NCBI GenBank assembly: GCA_023428695.1
Contig: JAEYWY010000028.1
Span: 62,001-126,000 of the forward strand
DNA: 64,000 nt
Direction of reading: 5' to 3'
Source: Bacteroidota bacterium
Lineage (GTDB): Bacteria; Bacteroidota; Bacteroidia; Cytophagales; Cyclobacteriaceae
The first letter of the stretch is position 1. Each line of letters starts with the position of its first letter. The translations under genes were made by a program, and so were the position numbers. This document shows positions 8,366 to 16,425 of this stretch, piece by piece. The notes beneath the pieces are model-generated. The model had not been told where the DNA came from. It saw only the letters and a program-made list of their open reading frames with translations, and did not search any database.

Positions 8366-11300
8366 ATGAGCACCCTAACCGTCAAAGGCATCCGCTGCCT
8401 TTCTATTGCGCTATTGTGTGCAATTGCCTGCCTTTCTCCAAATGCAGGCTATTCTCAAAATTCTAATGTCTCAATCGGTACCGAATCGCTGAAGGATCGG
8501 GCGATACTCTGGTTGAAAGGTAACGGCAATCAGGGGTTGCTTCTTCCTGTCGTCAGTAACCGGTCTACGTTCACCGGTCTGAACAACAGTGATGACAAGG
8601 GCATGCTGATCTTCGACAGCTCTGACAACAAAATCTATTACTGGAACGGTACCACCTGGATTGAGGCCGGCGGTGGTGGTGGCGGTTCCAATCAAACACT
8701 GTCACTCAATGGCAATACGTTCACGTTGTCGGGAAGTCCGGCGAGTTCGGCAAACCTTTCGGCTGCAGCACCAACAACAGGACAGGCGCTGATCTGGAAT
8801 GGTACAGCATGGACGGCCGCGTCTACAGCCGGTGATGTGAGCGGACCGAATTCTGCTACTGTGGTGTCCGGCATCAAAGGGCAAGCTCTCCCTGCTACTC
8901 TGCCGGCAACGACGAACGCGCTGGTGTACACTGGCACTTCATGGGCTTTCCAACCTATTTCGTCCAGTGGTGAAGCGAACACAGCATCAAATGTAGGAAC
9001 CGCCGGCGTTGGTGTCTTCAAACAAAAGAACGGCCTGGATTTGGAATTCCAGAAAATCAACGCGGGGTCAAACAGGATAAGTGTAACACTTGATGCGACA
9101 AACAGTGAAGTAGACATTGACGTCAACCAGGCCAATCTCGCTATCGCCAGTTCGCAGATAACAGGCCTTGGTGCACTGGCCGCCCTTTCTGTTATTACCT
9201 CTGCTCAAATAACCGATGGTACTATTGTCAATGCCGACATCAGTCCGTCAGCAGCCATAACTGTGAATAAGCTTGCTCCCGGCACAAACGGACAGGTACT
9301 CACGGTGTCGGGAGGCGTTCCTGTCTGGAGTACGCCTGCTGGCGCGGGAACCGTCACGAGTGTGGGGACGGGTACCGGTCTCACAGGCGGACCAATCACC
9401 GGCACGGGAACGATCAGTATTGCTGCCGGCGGGGTTACGATAAACGAACTCGCCAACAACGCCGTCAACTCAGCTAAGATTGTGGATGCAAGTATCACCG
9501 GCGCTGACATTGCTGCTTCGACCATCACAACGGATAAACTTGTACCAGGTACGAATGGCCAGGTGCTCACAGTTTCAGGCGGCGTCCCTGTCTGGAGTAC
9601 ACCAGCCGGAGCTGGTACAGTCACTAACGTGGCAACAGGAACAGGACTTACAGGCGGCCCGATTACAGGAACGGGAACGATCAGTATCGCTGCCGGAGGC
9701 GTAACGGTAACGGAACTGGCGAACAACGCTGTCACCTCTGCAAAGATCCTGGATGGTACGATTACCGGGACCGACATTGCTGCAGCGACAATCACCGCAG
9801 ACAGGCTCGCGGCATCCGGCGCTACTGCGAATCAGGTCCTTCAATATAACGGTACAAACTGGACTCCTGTAACGCTTCCTGCCGGGGGTACGGTTACGTC
9901 AGTAGGCACGGGTACAGGTCTTACAGGAGGTCCGATCACGGGTACTGGCACGATTAGCATCGCCGCTGGTGGCGTCACGGCAACAGAGCTCGCGACCAAC
10001 GCGGTGACCAATATTAAAGTTGCCGATAACGCGATCACCACGGCAAAAATCCAGGACGCGACGATCACCGGTGCCGACATTGCGAACACAACCATAACAG
10101 CAAACAAGCTTGCCCAATCGGGAGCTACTCCAAACCAGGTTTTACACTGGGATGGTACCAACTGGGTTCCGGTCACTCCCACTTCTGGTACGGTCACCTC
10201 AGTGGCTGCCGGTACAGGGTTGACTGGTGGCCCAATTACGACAACGGGTACGCTCAGCATTGCCGCAGGTGGAGTTACGGCAACCGAGCTCGCGACGAAC
10301 GCCGTGACCAACATTAAAGTAGCCGACAACGCGATCACTACGGCAAAGATCCAGGACGCAACGATTACAGGTGCCGATATTGCCAACACAACCATAACAG
10401 CAAACAAACTTGCGCAGTCAGGTGCAGCCAATAATCAGGTGCTGCAGTGGAACGGAACCAACTGGGTACCCGTCACACTGGCGGCGGGCTGGAACCTTTC
10501 TGGTAATGCAGGTACAAACCCAACCACAAACTTCATTGGAACAACAGACGATCAACCTCTCGAGGTTAGAGTGAACAACACGCCGGTTGTGCGTTATGAA
10601 CTGAACATGGCGCCGACAACCGCCGGAACACCTTCTCCCAACATTATAGCCGGATACTCCGGCAACTCTGCGACTGCCGGTGTAAAGGGTTCGGTTATTG
10701 CCGGAGGTGGACTTGAAAATGCCAACATCGTTGATGGCGACTGGGCTGTAATCAGTGGCGGGCGTGACAATCGCGCAGGCAGAATGGCGCCCTACAGCGC
10801 TTACTCTACTGTAGGTGGTGGTGCCAGCAACGCATCCCTCGGACAGTGGTCCAGTGTTGGTGGTGGCAAGAACAATACAGCAAATGCAAGTGGCTCAGCG
10901 ATACCGGGTGGAATTCGATTGATTACCGGTGCCTATGGATCGACTGTCGTCGGGACGGCAAATGTTGATCCGTCCGCACTTGGCTATTCGACAAATACCT
11001 GGGTAGCAACTGATCCTGTGTTCATCGTTGGAAACGGTCAGGTTGCAAACGACGGAAGTGTTGTTACGCGCTCGAATGCACTTACGATTCTCAAGAATGG
11101 TAACGTGGGCATCGGAAGAGATCCGTCTGCCCGTGCCCTTGAAGTCGAGGGAGATGCTTCAAAAACAACCGCTGGTACCTGGGTAGCGAACTCGGACCGT
11201 CGTATCAAAACGGATATACTTGACATCGAAAACAGTTTCGACCTTCTTCGGAAACTTCGCCCGGTAAAATTCAAGTACACTCCGGAATGGCGCGAACGTC

Positions 11301-11632
11301 ACCCGTCTATCGAAGACAGATACTATTACAATTTCATAGCCCAGGAATATGCGGAAGTGTTCCCTGAATCGGTTAATTCCAGTGGTGAAACGCTTCCGGG
11401 CACCACCGATGAAGTTCTCCAGATTGACACATACAACGCACAAATCGCTACGATCAAAGCTGTTCAGGAACTGATCGAGAAAGTCGAAAAACTCGAGGCT
11501 GAAAACAAACAGCTCAAGGCTGACAATAACCAACTGGAGAGCAAGCTCACATCGTTTGAGCAGCAACTGGAGGAGATAAAGCGATTGATTGGTGCAACCG
11601 CCTCTGAAGTAAAACCTGCCACAAAGGAATAG
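8366..11632 (+). CDS. Repeat-containing surface fibre protein with C-terminal S74 chaperone domain
   Basis: 1088 residues. A signal peptide (about 1-30, ending GYSQ) is followed by a head containing YYWNGTTWIEA-type segments. Four tandem modules (about residues 328-708) have the core GTVTSVGTGTGLTGGPIT. Residues about 760-880 are a Gly/Asn-rich YadA-head-like stretch (SVGGGKNNTA). From Ser943 (NSDRRIKTD) comes a Peptidase_S74/endosialidase-type intramolecular chaperone, then a coiled coil (about 1030-1075). In phage and bacterial homologues S74 trimerises a beta-helical fibre and cuts itself before the conserved Ser. It is probably a trimeric surface fibre; the ligand is unknown. First gene of a tight three-gene run with a sorting-domain protein and a PorP/SprF protein. 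Confidence 0.85.
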   Translation: MSTLTVKGIRCLSIALLCAIACLSPNAGYSQNSNVSIGTESLKDRAILWLKGNGNQGLLLPVVSNRSTFTGLNNSDDKGMLIFDSSDNKIYYWNGTTWIEAGGGGGGSNQTLSLNGNTFTLSGSPASSANLSAAAPTTGQALIWNGTAWTAASTAGDVSGPNSATVVSGIKGQALPATLPATTNALVYTGTSWAFQPISSSGEANTASNVGTAGVGVFKQKNGLDLEFQKINAGSNRISVTLDATNSEVDIDVNQANLAIASSQITGLGALAALSVITSAQITDGTIVNADISPSAAITVNKLAPGTNGQVLTVSGGVPVWSTPAGAGTVTSVGTGTGLTGGPITGTGTISIAAGGVTINELANNAVNSAKIVDASITGADIAASTITTDKLVPGTNGQVLTVSGGVPVWSTPAGAGTVTNVATGTGLTGGPITGTGTISIAAGGVTVTELANNAVTSAKILDGTITGTDIAAATITADRLAASGATANQVLQYNGTNWTPVTLPAGGTVTSVGTGTGLTGGPITGTGTISIAAGGVTATELATNAVTNIKVADNAITTAKIQDATITGADIANTTITANKLAQSGATPNQVLHWDGTNWVPVTPTSGTVTSVAAGTGLTGGPITTTGTLSIAAGGVTATELATNAVTNIKVADNAITTAKIQDATITGADIANTTITANKLAQSGAANNQVLQWNGTNWVPVTLAAGWNLSGNAGTNPTTNFIGTTDDQPLEVRVNNTPVVRYELNMAPTTAGTPSPNIIAGYSGNSATAGVKGSVIAGGGLENANIVDGDWAVISGGRDNRAGRMAPYSAYSTVGGGASNASLGQWSSVGGGKNNTANASGSAIPGGIRLITGAYGSTVVGTANVDPSALGYSTNTWVATDPVFIVGNGQVANDGSVVTRSNALTILKNGNVGIGRDPSARALEVEGDASKTTAGTWVANSDRRIKTDILDIENSFDLLRKLRPVKFKYTPEWRERHPSIEDRYYYNFIAQEYAEVFPESVNSSGETLPGTTDEVLQIDTYNAQIATIKAVQELIEKVEKLEAENKQLKADNNQLESKLTSFEQQLEEIKRLIGATASEVKPATKE
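9346..10490 (+). repeat. Four tandem in-gene repeats of about 270-300 bp
   Basis: Four copies of a coding module begin near 9346, 9613, 9884 and 10185 (periods about 267, 271 and 301). Each encodes GTVTxVxxGTGLTGGPIT, a SIAAGGVT turn, ELAxNAV, TITGADIA-like heptads and a closing NQVLQWNGTNW. Copies three and four are most alike at DNA level, suggesting recent duplication. Such arrays can expand or contract by recombination and change fibre length. Confidence 0.8.
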
Positions 11633-11650
11633 ACCAACATTGAGACAGGT

Positions 11651-12697
11651 ATGCTAAAAGGCTACATCACACTCTTGTTGACATTGGGTTGTATCGCAAA
11701 TGCGATCGCGCAGATCACCATTGCACCCAATAGTACGATGGAGGTCCAGGGTCTCATCGCAGTCAACGGTTCTGTAAACAATGCAAGCGCACTGACCGGA
11801 CTGACAGCGGCGGAAATGATACTAAATGGATCAAATCAGACAATCACGACCACGGCGCCTATTAGCATTCAAACGCTTGAGGTGAATGGCGGTGGTGTCA
11901 AAACGCTCGAAGGAAACTGGTCGGTCACATCGCAACTTTTGCTCAACGATGGCGTTGTTACGGTCGGGCCAAACGCAAAGCTTGTGTATTCGGGAACGGG
12001 GCCCGCACAAGGCAGTACATCGTCGTGGATCAATGGATATCTCTATATTCAGGGTGCTGGCGAATTATTCTTCCCGATCGGAACATCAACAGCCTATGCA
12101 CCAGCAATGGTATCGTCGGCCCCTTCCGGAGAACATGGAATCCGTGTAGTCAGCGGTAATGTGGCGCTCGGGCTTCCCACTGGTGTCGACGCTTACTTCA
12201 CCGGACATTACTGGGAGACCACTGGCGTTAATGGCCGGGTAGGTTTAAGCATCAATGGACTTGAGAATTTTCTCACCGAAGGTGCTCCCGTAATTCTCGA
12301 AGGTGATGCCGCCGGCGGACTGGCTACTTCATTGTCCGGAACCTTAAGCGATTCATTTGTCCGGAGTGCCAGCGCAGCAACTTTACCTGTACTTGCCGTT
12401 GGGAGAACCGCCGAATTCACCCTCGTTATTCACGATCTTATTACGCCGTACGTACAGGAAGGTGTAAACGACAAACTCTTTATCAGGAACATTGAGATGA
12501 CGAACTCCAACACGGTCAAACTCCTTGATCGGTGGGGCGTGCTTGTGAAAGAGTGGACGAATTATTCGAATGATGTCGAATACGACTTCTCGGCGCTCAG
12601 CCCGGGAAATTATATCTGTCTCGTGGAATATATAGCTCCGGGTAATCCGAATACGGTGGTAGCTAAGGGAATGGTGACTGTCTTGAAGACAAACTGA
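11651..12697 (+). CDS. Secreted protein with type IX (type B) sorting domain
   Basis: 348 residues with a signal peptide (about 1-20, ending AIAQ). The middle is beta-rich and of no recognised family (residues about 22-250, with IQTLEVNGGG and FPIGTST segments common in Bacteroidota surface proteins). The last about 80 residues (from NDKLFIRNIE) match the gliding-motility-associated type B sorting domain: VKLLDRWGVLVKEW, a central LSPGNYIC strand and a KGMVTVLK end. It is probably exported by the type IX system and kept on the surface by the adjacent PorP/SprF protein. The gap to the fibre gene is 18 bases and to the next gene 7, so an operon is likely. Confidence 0.75.
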   Translation: MLKGYITLLLTLGCIANAIAQITIAPNSTMEVQGLIAVNGSVNNASALTGLTAAEMILNGSNQTITTTAPISIQTLEVNGGGVKTLEGNWSVTSQLLLNDGVVTVGPNAKLVYSGTGPAQGSTSSWINGYLYIQGAGELFFPIGTSTAYAPAMVSSAPSGEHGIRVVSGNVALGLPTGVDAYFTGHYWETTGVNGRVGLSINGLENFLTEGAPVILEGDAAGGLATSLSGTLSDSFVRSASAATLPVLAVGRTAEFTLVIHDLITPYVQEGVNDKLFIRNIEMTNSNTVKLLDRWGVLVKEWTNYSNDVEYDFSALSPGNYICLVEYIAPGNPNTVVAKGMVTVLKTN

Positions 12698-12704
12698 AAG
12701 GCCC

Positions 12705-13799
12705 ATGAAAAAACTCTTCACATTAATCCTTACGATACTGGTAGCGGCTCCTGTCATAGCCCAGGATATACCGATGTTGGGCCAGAAAATGACCAATACG
12801 TTTATGTACAACCCGGCGGTGGCTGGTCATTCAAGTGGGTCCCTCACCTACTCCTTCCGGAGGAATTTTTCCGGTATCAGCAATGCGCCACGAATGAACT
12901 TCATCAGTGTGCATACACCCCTCCTTAATCATCGTATTGGAATTGGTGCGAACGTGTTTCAGGAGGACGTGAATTTTCTGAAAAACACGTACATCGGCGG
13001 AGCGCTTGCGTATCATGTGAAGTTTAATCAGGCCAATGTACTCTCATTCGGCGTGAGTGGTGAATACAATTCTATCCGCCTGAGCGGTAATACAAACAGC
13101 AACCCCGAGGATCCCGAATACACGAGGCTTGCAAATGGTCAGCTTGACGATATCGATTTTTCATTCGGGATGTTGTTTCACAACCGTTTTGTTAAAGTAG
13201 GATTTGCCGCGAACAGATTGGCTACTGCATGGATCAAATCCGAGGACGATTTCATACTCACAAATTTTTATTCTGGATTCGTACAGGGAATGATTCCGTT
13301 GCGCGGCGGACAGGATCTCCTCGAACCGTATTTCGCCTACAGGAAGTTTTCGGAAACGAACGATGCTTACGACGTTGGTCTTTATTATACCTACAACGAT
13401 ATGCTTATGGGCGGTGTGGGCTTCCGCAAAGGGTCCATAGCAATTCTTTCGGCGGCGTTTCGACTCAACAAAAAGCTTATGCTGGGTTATTCTCATGAGT
13501 TGCTTTTTGGCGATGTCGCACGACACCTCGGAAGCGCAAACGAGATCACACTTCGGCTCGATTTCAAAGAATACAGTTACAAGACAAATTACCAGGCGGA
13601 TTATAAGGCAGCTCTGGCCTATCGCAAGAAAACGTCAGGCACCGGTGCGCGATCACCGCACCAGCTGCATTCGCGGATGAAAAAGCTACCAAACTATTCA
13701 CCCAACAAACGCTACCTGGTTCAACCCGCCAGGAAGTCATATAATCAGGCACCGAAACGAAAGTCTGCATACCGTTCGAAGTCATACCGGAGAAGATAG
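12705..13799 (+). CDS. PorP/SprF family type IX secretion outer-membrane protein
   Basis: 364 residues, signal peptide 1-20 (VIAQ). Residues about 21-295 form the PorP/SprF beta-barrel: the opening PMLGQKMTNTFMYNPAVAGH is diagnostic, as are the FSGISNAPRMNF and HRIGIGANVFQE segments. After the last predicted strand (LDFKEYSYKTNY) comes a 60-70 residue basic tail rich in Lys, Arg, Ser and Tyr, which would face the periplasm. SprF-type proteins are needed for surface display of specific type B clients, so the two upstream gene products are candidate clients (inference from order). The gene ends 3 bases before a convergent lipoprotein gene. Confidence 0.88.
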   Translation: MKKLFTLILTILVAAPVIAQDIPMLGQKMTNTFMYNPAVAGHSSGSLTYSFRRNFSGISNAPRMNFISVHTPLLNHRIGIGANVFQEDVNFLKNTYIGGALAYHVKFNQANVLSFGVSGEYNSIRLSGNTNSNPEDPEYTRLANGQLDDIDFSFGMLFHNRFVKVGFAANRLATAWIKSEDDFILTNFYSGFVQGMIPLRGGQDLLEPYFAYRKFSETNDAYDVGLYYTYNDMLMGGVGFRKGSIAILSAAFRLNKKLMLGYSHELLFGDVARHLGSANEITLRLDFKEYSYKTNYQADYKAALAYRKKTSGTGARSPHQLHSRMKKLPNYSPNKRYLVQPARKSYNQAPKRKSAYRSKSYRRR

Positions 13800-13802
13800 C
13801 CC

Positions 13803-14597
13803 TCATTTTGAAAGATCGCGTATAACGATGTTTCTGAAATCTATCGGCTGGCCTTCGCTTTGAAGTCCGATGTATCCGGAGCGTAACGGTTTGCCTGGTT
13901 CCCAAATCGCTGAATCATAGCCCTGTACCACGCCCCCACCCATTGTCGGCTTCGAGTATTGTAAAACGGTGTCGCCATTGATGACATGTGTGATGAGCGA
14001 GTCGCCCAGGACGATTAGTTCAGCCGAAACCCACTGATCACCATCGTAGGTTTGGGAAGTTGAATTGAGGCAGTGGCCATCGTAAACAACGCCGTTGTAT
14101 ACGATATCAGTTCCCGGTGAGCACATGTTTCCTGTAGGGCGTGGGTTGCCATCGCCGAGGCCCCCGAGAAATTGCATCTCAACCGATATCGGCCAGTTCT
14201 GTTCCACGGGAATTGCGCGTGGGTCCTGTGAGTGGAACATGACGCCGCTGTTCCTCAATGTGTAGTCAGGCGCACCCCGCTGTAATTCACCAACGAACCG
14301 GTACTCCAGCTTGAGATGGAAATGCGAAAACGGCATCTCGTAAAAGAGATGGCCGAACTGATCATTGAAGTCGTCATATTCATCATAACGCACCTGAATC
14401 ACACCGTCTTCCACACGAAACGTGCTACCAAAGTTTACACCAGGTTCGTGATGGTGTATCTTGGGAACCCAACCTGTGAGATCACTTCCGTTGAACAGTG
14501 TGATCCACGTATCATCGGGAAGACTATCGGATTTTTTGTCTGAAGTAGAACATGCGATCAGAATAGAAAGACAGCAGGAAACAATTGAGAGTCTCAT
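13803..14597 (-). CDS. DUF1080 (3-keto-disaccharide hydrolase-like) lipoprotein
   Basis: 264 residues from MRLSIVSCC; a longer frame opens at 14651 but lacks a proper signal. The lipobox ILIAC puts the lipidated Cys near residue 16. The rest is a DUF1080 domain: WITLFNGSDLTGW start, FRVEDGVIQV, FHLKLEYRF, NSGVMFHSQDP and a C-terminal IGLQSEGQPIDFRNI. The fold is a concanavalin-like sandwich used in glycoside degradation; some members hydrolyse 3-keto-glycosides. No other sugar-degradation gene is adjacent. It lies 68 bases downstream of the remnant of a serine hydrolase on the same strand. Confidence 0.88.
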   Translation of the reverse strand: MRLSIVSCCLSILIACSTSDKKSDSLPDDTWITLFNGSDLTGWVPKIHHHEPGVNFGSTFRVEDGVIQVRYDEYDDFNDQFGHLFYEMPFSHFHLKLEYRFVGELQRGAPDYTLRNSGVMFHSQDPRAIPVEQNWPISVEMQFLGGLGDGNPRPTGNMCSPGTDIVYNGVVYDGHCLNSTSQTYDGDQWVSAELIVLGDSLITHVINGDTVLQYSKPTMGGGVVQGYDSAIWEPGKPLRSGYIGLQSEGQPIDFRNIVIRDLSK

Positions 14598-14665
14598 AGT
14601 AAACGTTTGGAATGAAGGTAGCGTTTTCATGGCAGATAGAAAACACCTCAATTATGCCGACAGTG

Positions 14666-15699
14666 TTAGTCACATGCCGGAATGATGAAGTGGTCCATCA
14701 TGTCAAATCCATACTTAAGCGGATCCGTACTCCAGTTTGTTCCATTCATGACCACTACAAGCTGTAGTTCGGGGACGATAAAAATGTACTGACCACCATA
14801 ACCCCAGGCAAGAAAAAGATTTCATCGGCTTGCCCTTCCAATCAAATGTGGTCGTCCACCAGAAGTAACCATAATCCGTTCGAGCGCCGGATTTTATGAT
14901 TGGTGAAGTTGATTCTTTGATCCATTCCGGCGACAAAACTGTCGCCCTTAATACCGATTTCAGAAGGATCGATTTGTTAGCGGGAGTGCATGCCACACGT
15001 TGATACTTCCTCATGTAGTGGCACAGCGAATCGTTGACCGTCAGTTCACCGCGTTCGACGGCGATACCGGTCAAAGCGGAGACCAGACTCTTTGTGACCG
15101 ATTGTATCCCAAAGGGCACATCGCCATTAAACCGATAATAGTAGTCTTCGAAAGCAAGTTTGCTCCCGCGACTGACGAGCAAACTATGCATGAAGCCGAA
15201 TTCACCACGCTGAATGCGAAGCGCGAGTGACCGGATGAGTTCGGCCGGATACCGACAGCATTCATGTCTGACATTGCTATCCCGTCCGACCGACTATCGG
15301 GAACCCTATACGCTGTGTCGATTCTCACCTTCGGGCGAAGGCACAGAACGGTGTCGGCGAGTACTCGTTTGAAAACAACATCCATGGGGTCATGACCTTC
15401 TTCTTCCCAGATCCCTGTAATCCAATCTCTTTCGGGATTATATGATCCCCGAAAACGGGTTCGTGAATCGCTCCTGTTGAACCTGATAGAATCACCTTTA
15501 GTTCGAAGCCAGTTTACAGGAACCGGGTAAGGCCGAATACCAATTACTTTGAGACTTCGCCTTTGGGGTGAAGCAATAGTTTGAAGACCTGTTTATCGAT
15601 TTTCAGGTCCGCGAGATAGTGACCCCTGGGTGGACCCGTGATAACGGTCGCGAAGGACATCGTCAAAATCGCAACCGGCACTACTGCGAATCGTTTCAT
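14666..15699 (-). pseudogene. Degenerate serine hydrolase (beta-lactamase/class C-like)
   Basis: The remnant starts at an ATG at 15699 (MKRFAVVPVAI..., signal-like) and can be followed only by changing frame. The first frame ends KGEVSK near 15545 and resumes one frame over as VIGIRPYPVPVNW through WEEEGHDP and DGIAMSDMNAVGI. It then shifts near 15250 to ELIRSLALRIQRGEFGF and the active-site stretch GIQSVTKS (SxxK). About 130 residues expected between SVTKS and SPEWIKEST are missing. A final one-base shift in a run of five A (14813-14817, + strand) separates KPMKSF from LAWGYGGQYIF, which ends at 14666. Several independent lesions make a sequencing artefact unlikely. Intact relatives are exported penicillin-binding-like esterases. 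Confidence 0.82.
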
Positions 15700-15824
15700 C
15701 GTCATTATTTACACAAATTGGCGTCCTGCTACTCTGAACGGCCCGCGAAAACGCTAGAATGTACAAAACCATACGCGTTGAATTTATTTGCGTGGACCGG
15801 TGAACATTGTATCTTGTCGTTGCA

Positions 15825-15832
15825 TACATTTG
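15825..15832 (+). promoter_or_regulatory. Exact TAnnTTTG -7 element
   Basis: TACATTTG matches the Bacteroidota -7 consensus, ending 9 bases before the ATG at 15842. No good -33 TTTG is correctly spaced (a TTG lies only 15 bases upstream). It implies a very short leader for the small membrane protein. Confidence 0.4.
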
Positions 15833-15841
15833 TCAGAAAGT

Positions 15842-16162
15842 ATGAAAGCCGCCGGGAAAAGAGGAACACCACTGATTGTCATGCTACTGCTGGCATCGGT
15901 ACTCCTTTGCTCCGTCACATGCCCAATTACGGACATACGTTCCCGGGTTAAAACCGAAACTGCCGTCACGCAGTACGCTGATTCAGTGAAACCATTCATT
16001 TTTGAAACTAACGACACCACGGCCAAAGTCAGCCTGCTGCTCTTCATCATACTTTTCTTTCCGTTACTTCACGTTTCCGGAAAGAGGGTTTCCCGAAAAC
16101 TCTTATTCACCGCGACACAGCGGCACAGCGTCTTCAGTTGTATTTCTATCAACGCCCCTTAA
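15842..16162 (+). CDS. Small two-helix membrane protein, unknown function
   Basis: 106 residues from MKAAGKRGTPLIV, a start chosen because it directly precedes a hydrophobic segment (about 10-27). An extracytoplasmic stretch of about 40 residues (TDIRSRVKTETAVTQYADSV) and a second helix (SLLLFIILFFPLL, about 69-81) follow. The first segment ends CSVTC, so a lipoprotein is possible. The last about 15 codons run through a dispersed repeat (16105-16133), so the C-terminus may be eroded or acquired. A -7 element lies just upstream. I recognise no family; coding potential is plausible but not certain. Confidence 0.45.
   Translation: MKAAGKRGTPLIVMLLLASVLLCSVTCPITDIRSRVKTETAVTQYADSVKPFIFETNDTTAKVSLLLFIILFFPLLHVSGKRVSRKLLFTATQRHSVFSCISINAP
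16105..16133. repeat. Dispersed GC-rich repeat, copy C (degenerate)
   Basis: The stretch CACCGCGACACAGCGGCACAG has the reverse complement CTGTGCCGCTGTGTCGCGGTG, which shares the CCGC-TGTG-GCGGT layout of copy B. It overlaps the 3' end of the small membrane-protein frame. The similarity is weaker than between copies A and B. Confidence 0.3.
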
Positions 16163-16266
16163 TTCATTCCTGACTACCACCTATCCACTCAGGCTCAGGT
16201 GAACTTCGCCTGCGAATTCGCGGGCATGTATTATCGTATTCTTCCAGAAATTAAAACTTCACAACA

Positions 16267-16374
16267 ATGAAAGATCTGCTTATGCTGATTAAGCGGTTCT
16301 GGTTCCTGCTGTTTATGATGGCGGTACCGGTACTGATTTATTACGCGCTCAAAATGTTTACGGATTTGTACTAA
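16267..16374 (+). CDS. 35-residue single-span membrane microprotein
   Basis: A short frame, ATG at 16267 to TAA at 16374: MKDLLMLIKRFWFLLFMMAV and then PVLIYYALKMFTDLY. It has a positively charged start and one membrane helix (about residues 10-28), the profile of a real membrane microprotein. It is followed 11 bases later by an intrinsic terminator hairpin and then by nhaD (ATG 51 bases after its stop). The separate terminator suggests its own transcript, or a leader peptide that could attenuate nhaD. No family is recognised. Confidence 0.5.
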   Translation: MKDLLMLIKRFWFLLFMMAVPVLIYYALKMFTDLY

Positions 16375-16385
16375 CCCATCCAACC

Positions 16386-16414
16386 AACAGGTGATCAATC
16401 GGTCACCTGTTTTC
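16386..16414 (+). terminator. Intrinsic terminator between microprotein and nhaD
   Basis: Perfect 9-bp inverted repeat AACAGGTGA (16386-16394) / TCACCTGTT (16403-16411) with an 8-base loop, followed by a T-rich stretch (TTTTCATTTT). It lies only about 12 bases before the nhaD start, so it could also act as an attenuator or ribosome-access switch for nhaD. Confidence 0.7.
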
Positions 16415-16425
16415 ATTTTACCCAT

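Noticed and set aside
9205..10431. Two long antisense frames of 196 residues each inside the fibre gene
   Set aside because: Low-complexity Val/Ala/Pro translations that mirror the repeats of the real gene; they have no start context and no family match.
9346..10490. Regular repeats as a CRISPR-like array
   Set aside because: The period is 267-301 bp and the repeats are coding and in frame; there are no short repeats with unique spacers.
8366..11632. S74 tail-fibre domain as a prophage marker
   Set aside because: Neighbours are type IX secretion genes, with no capsid, portal or integrase; S74 domains are common in Bacteroidota surface proteins.
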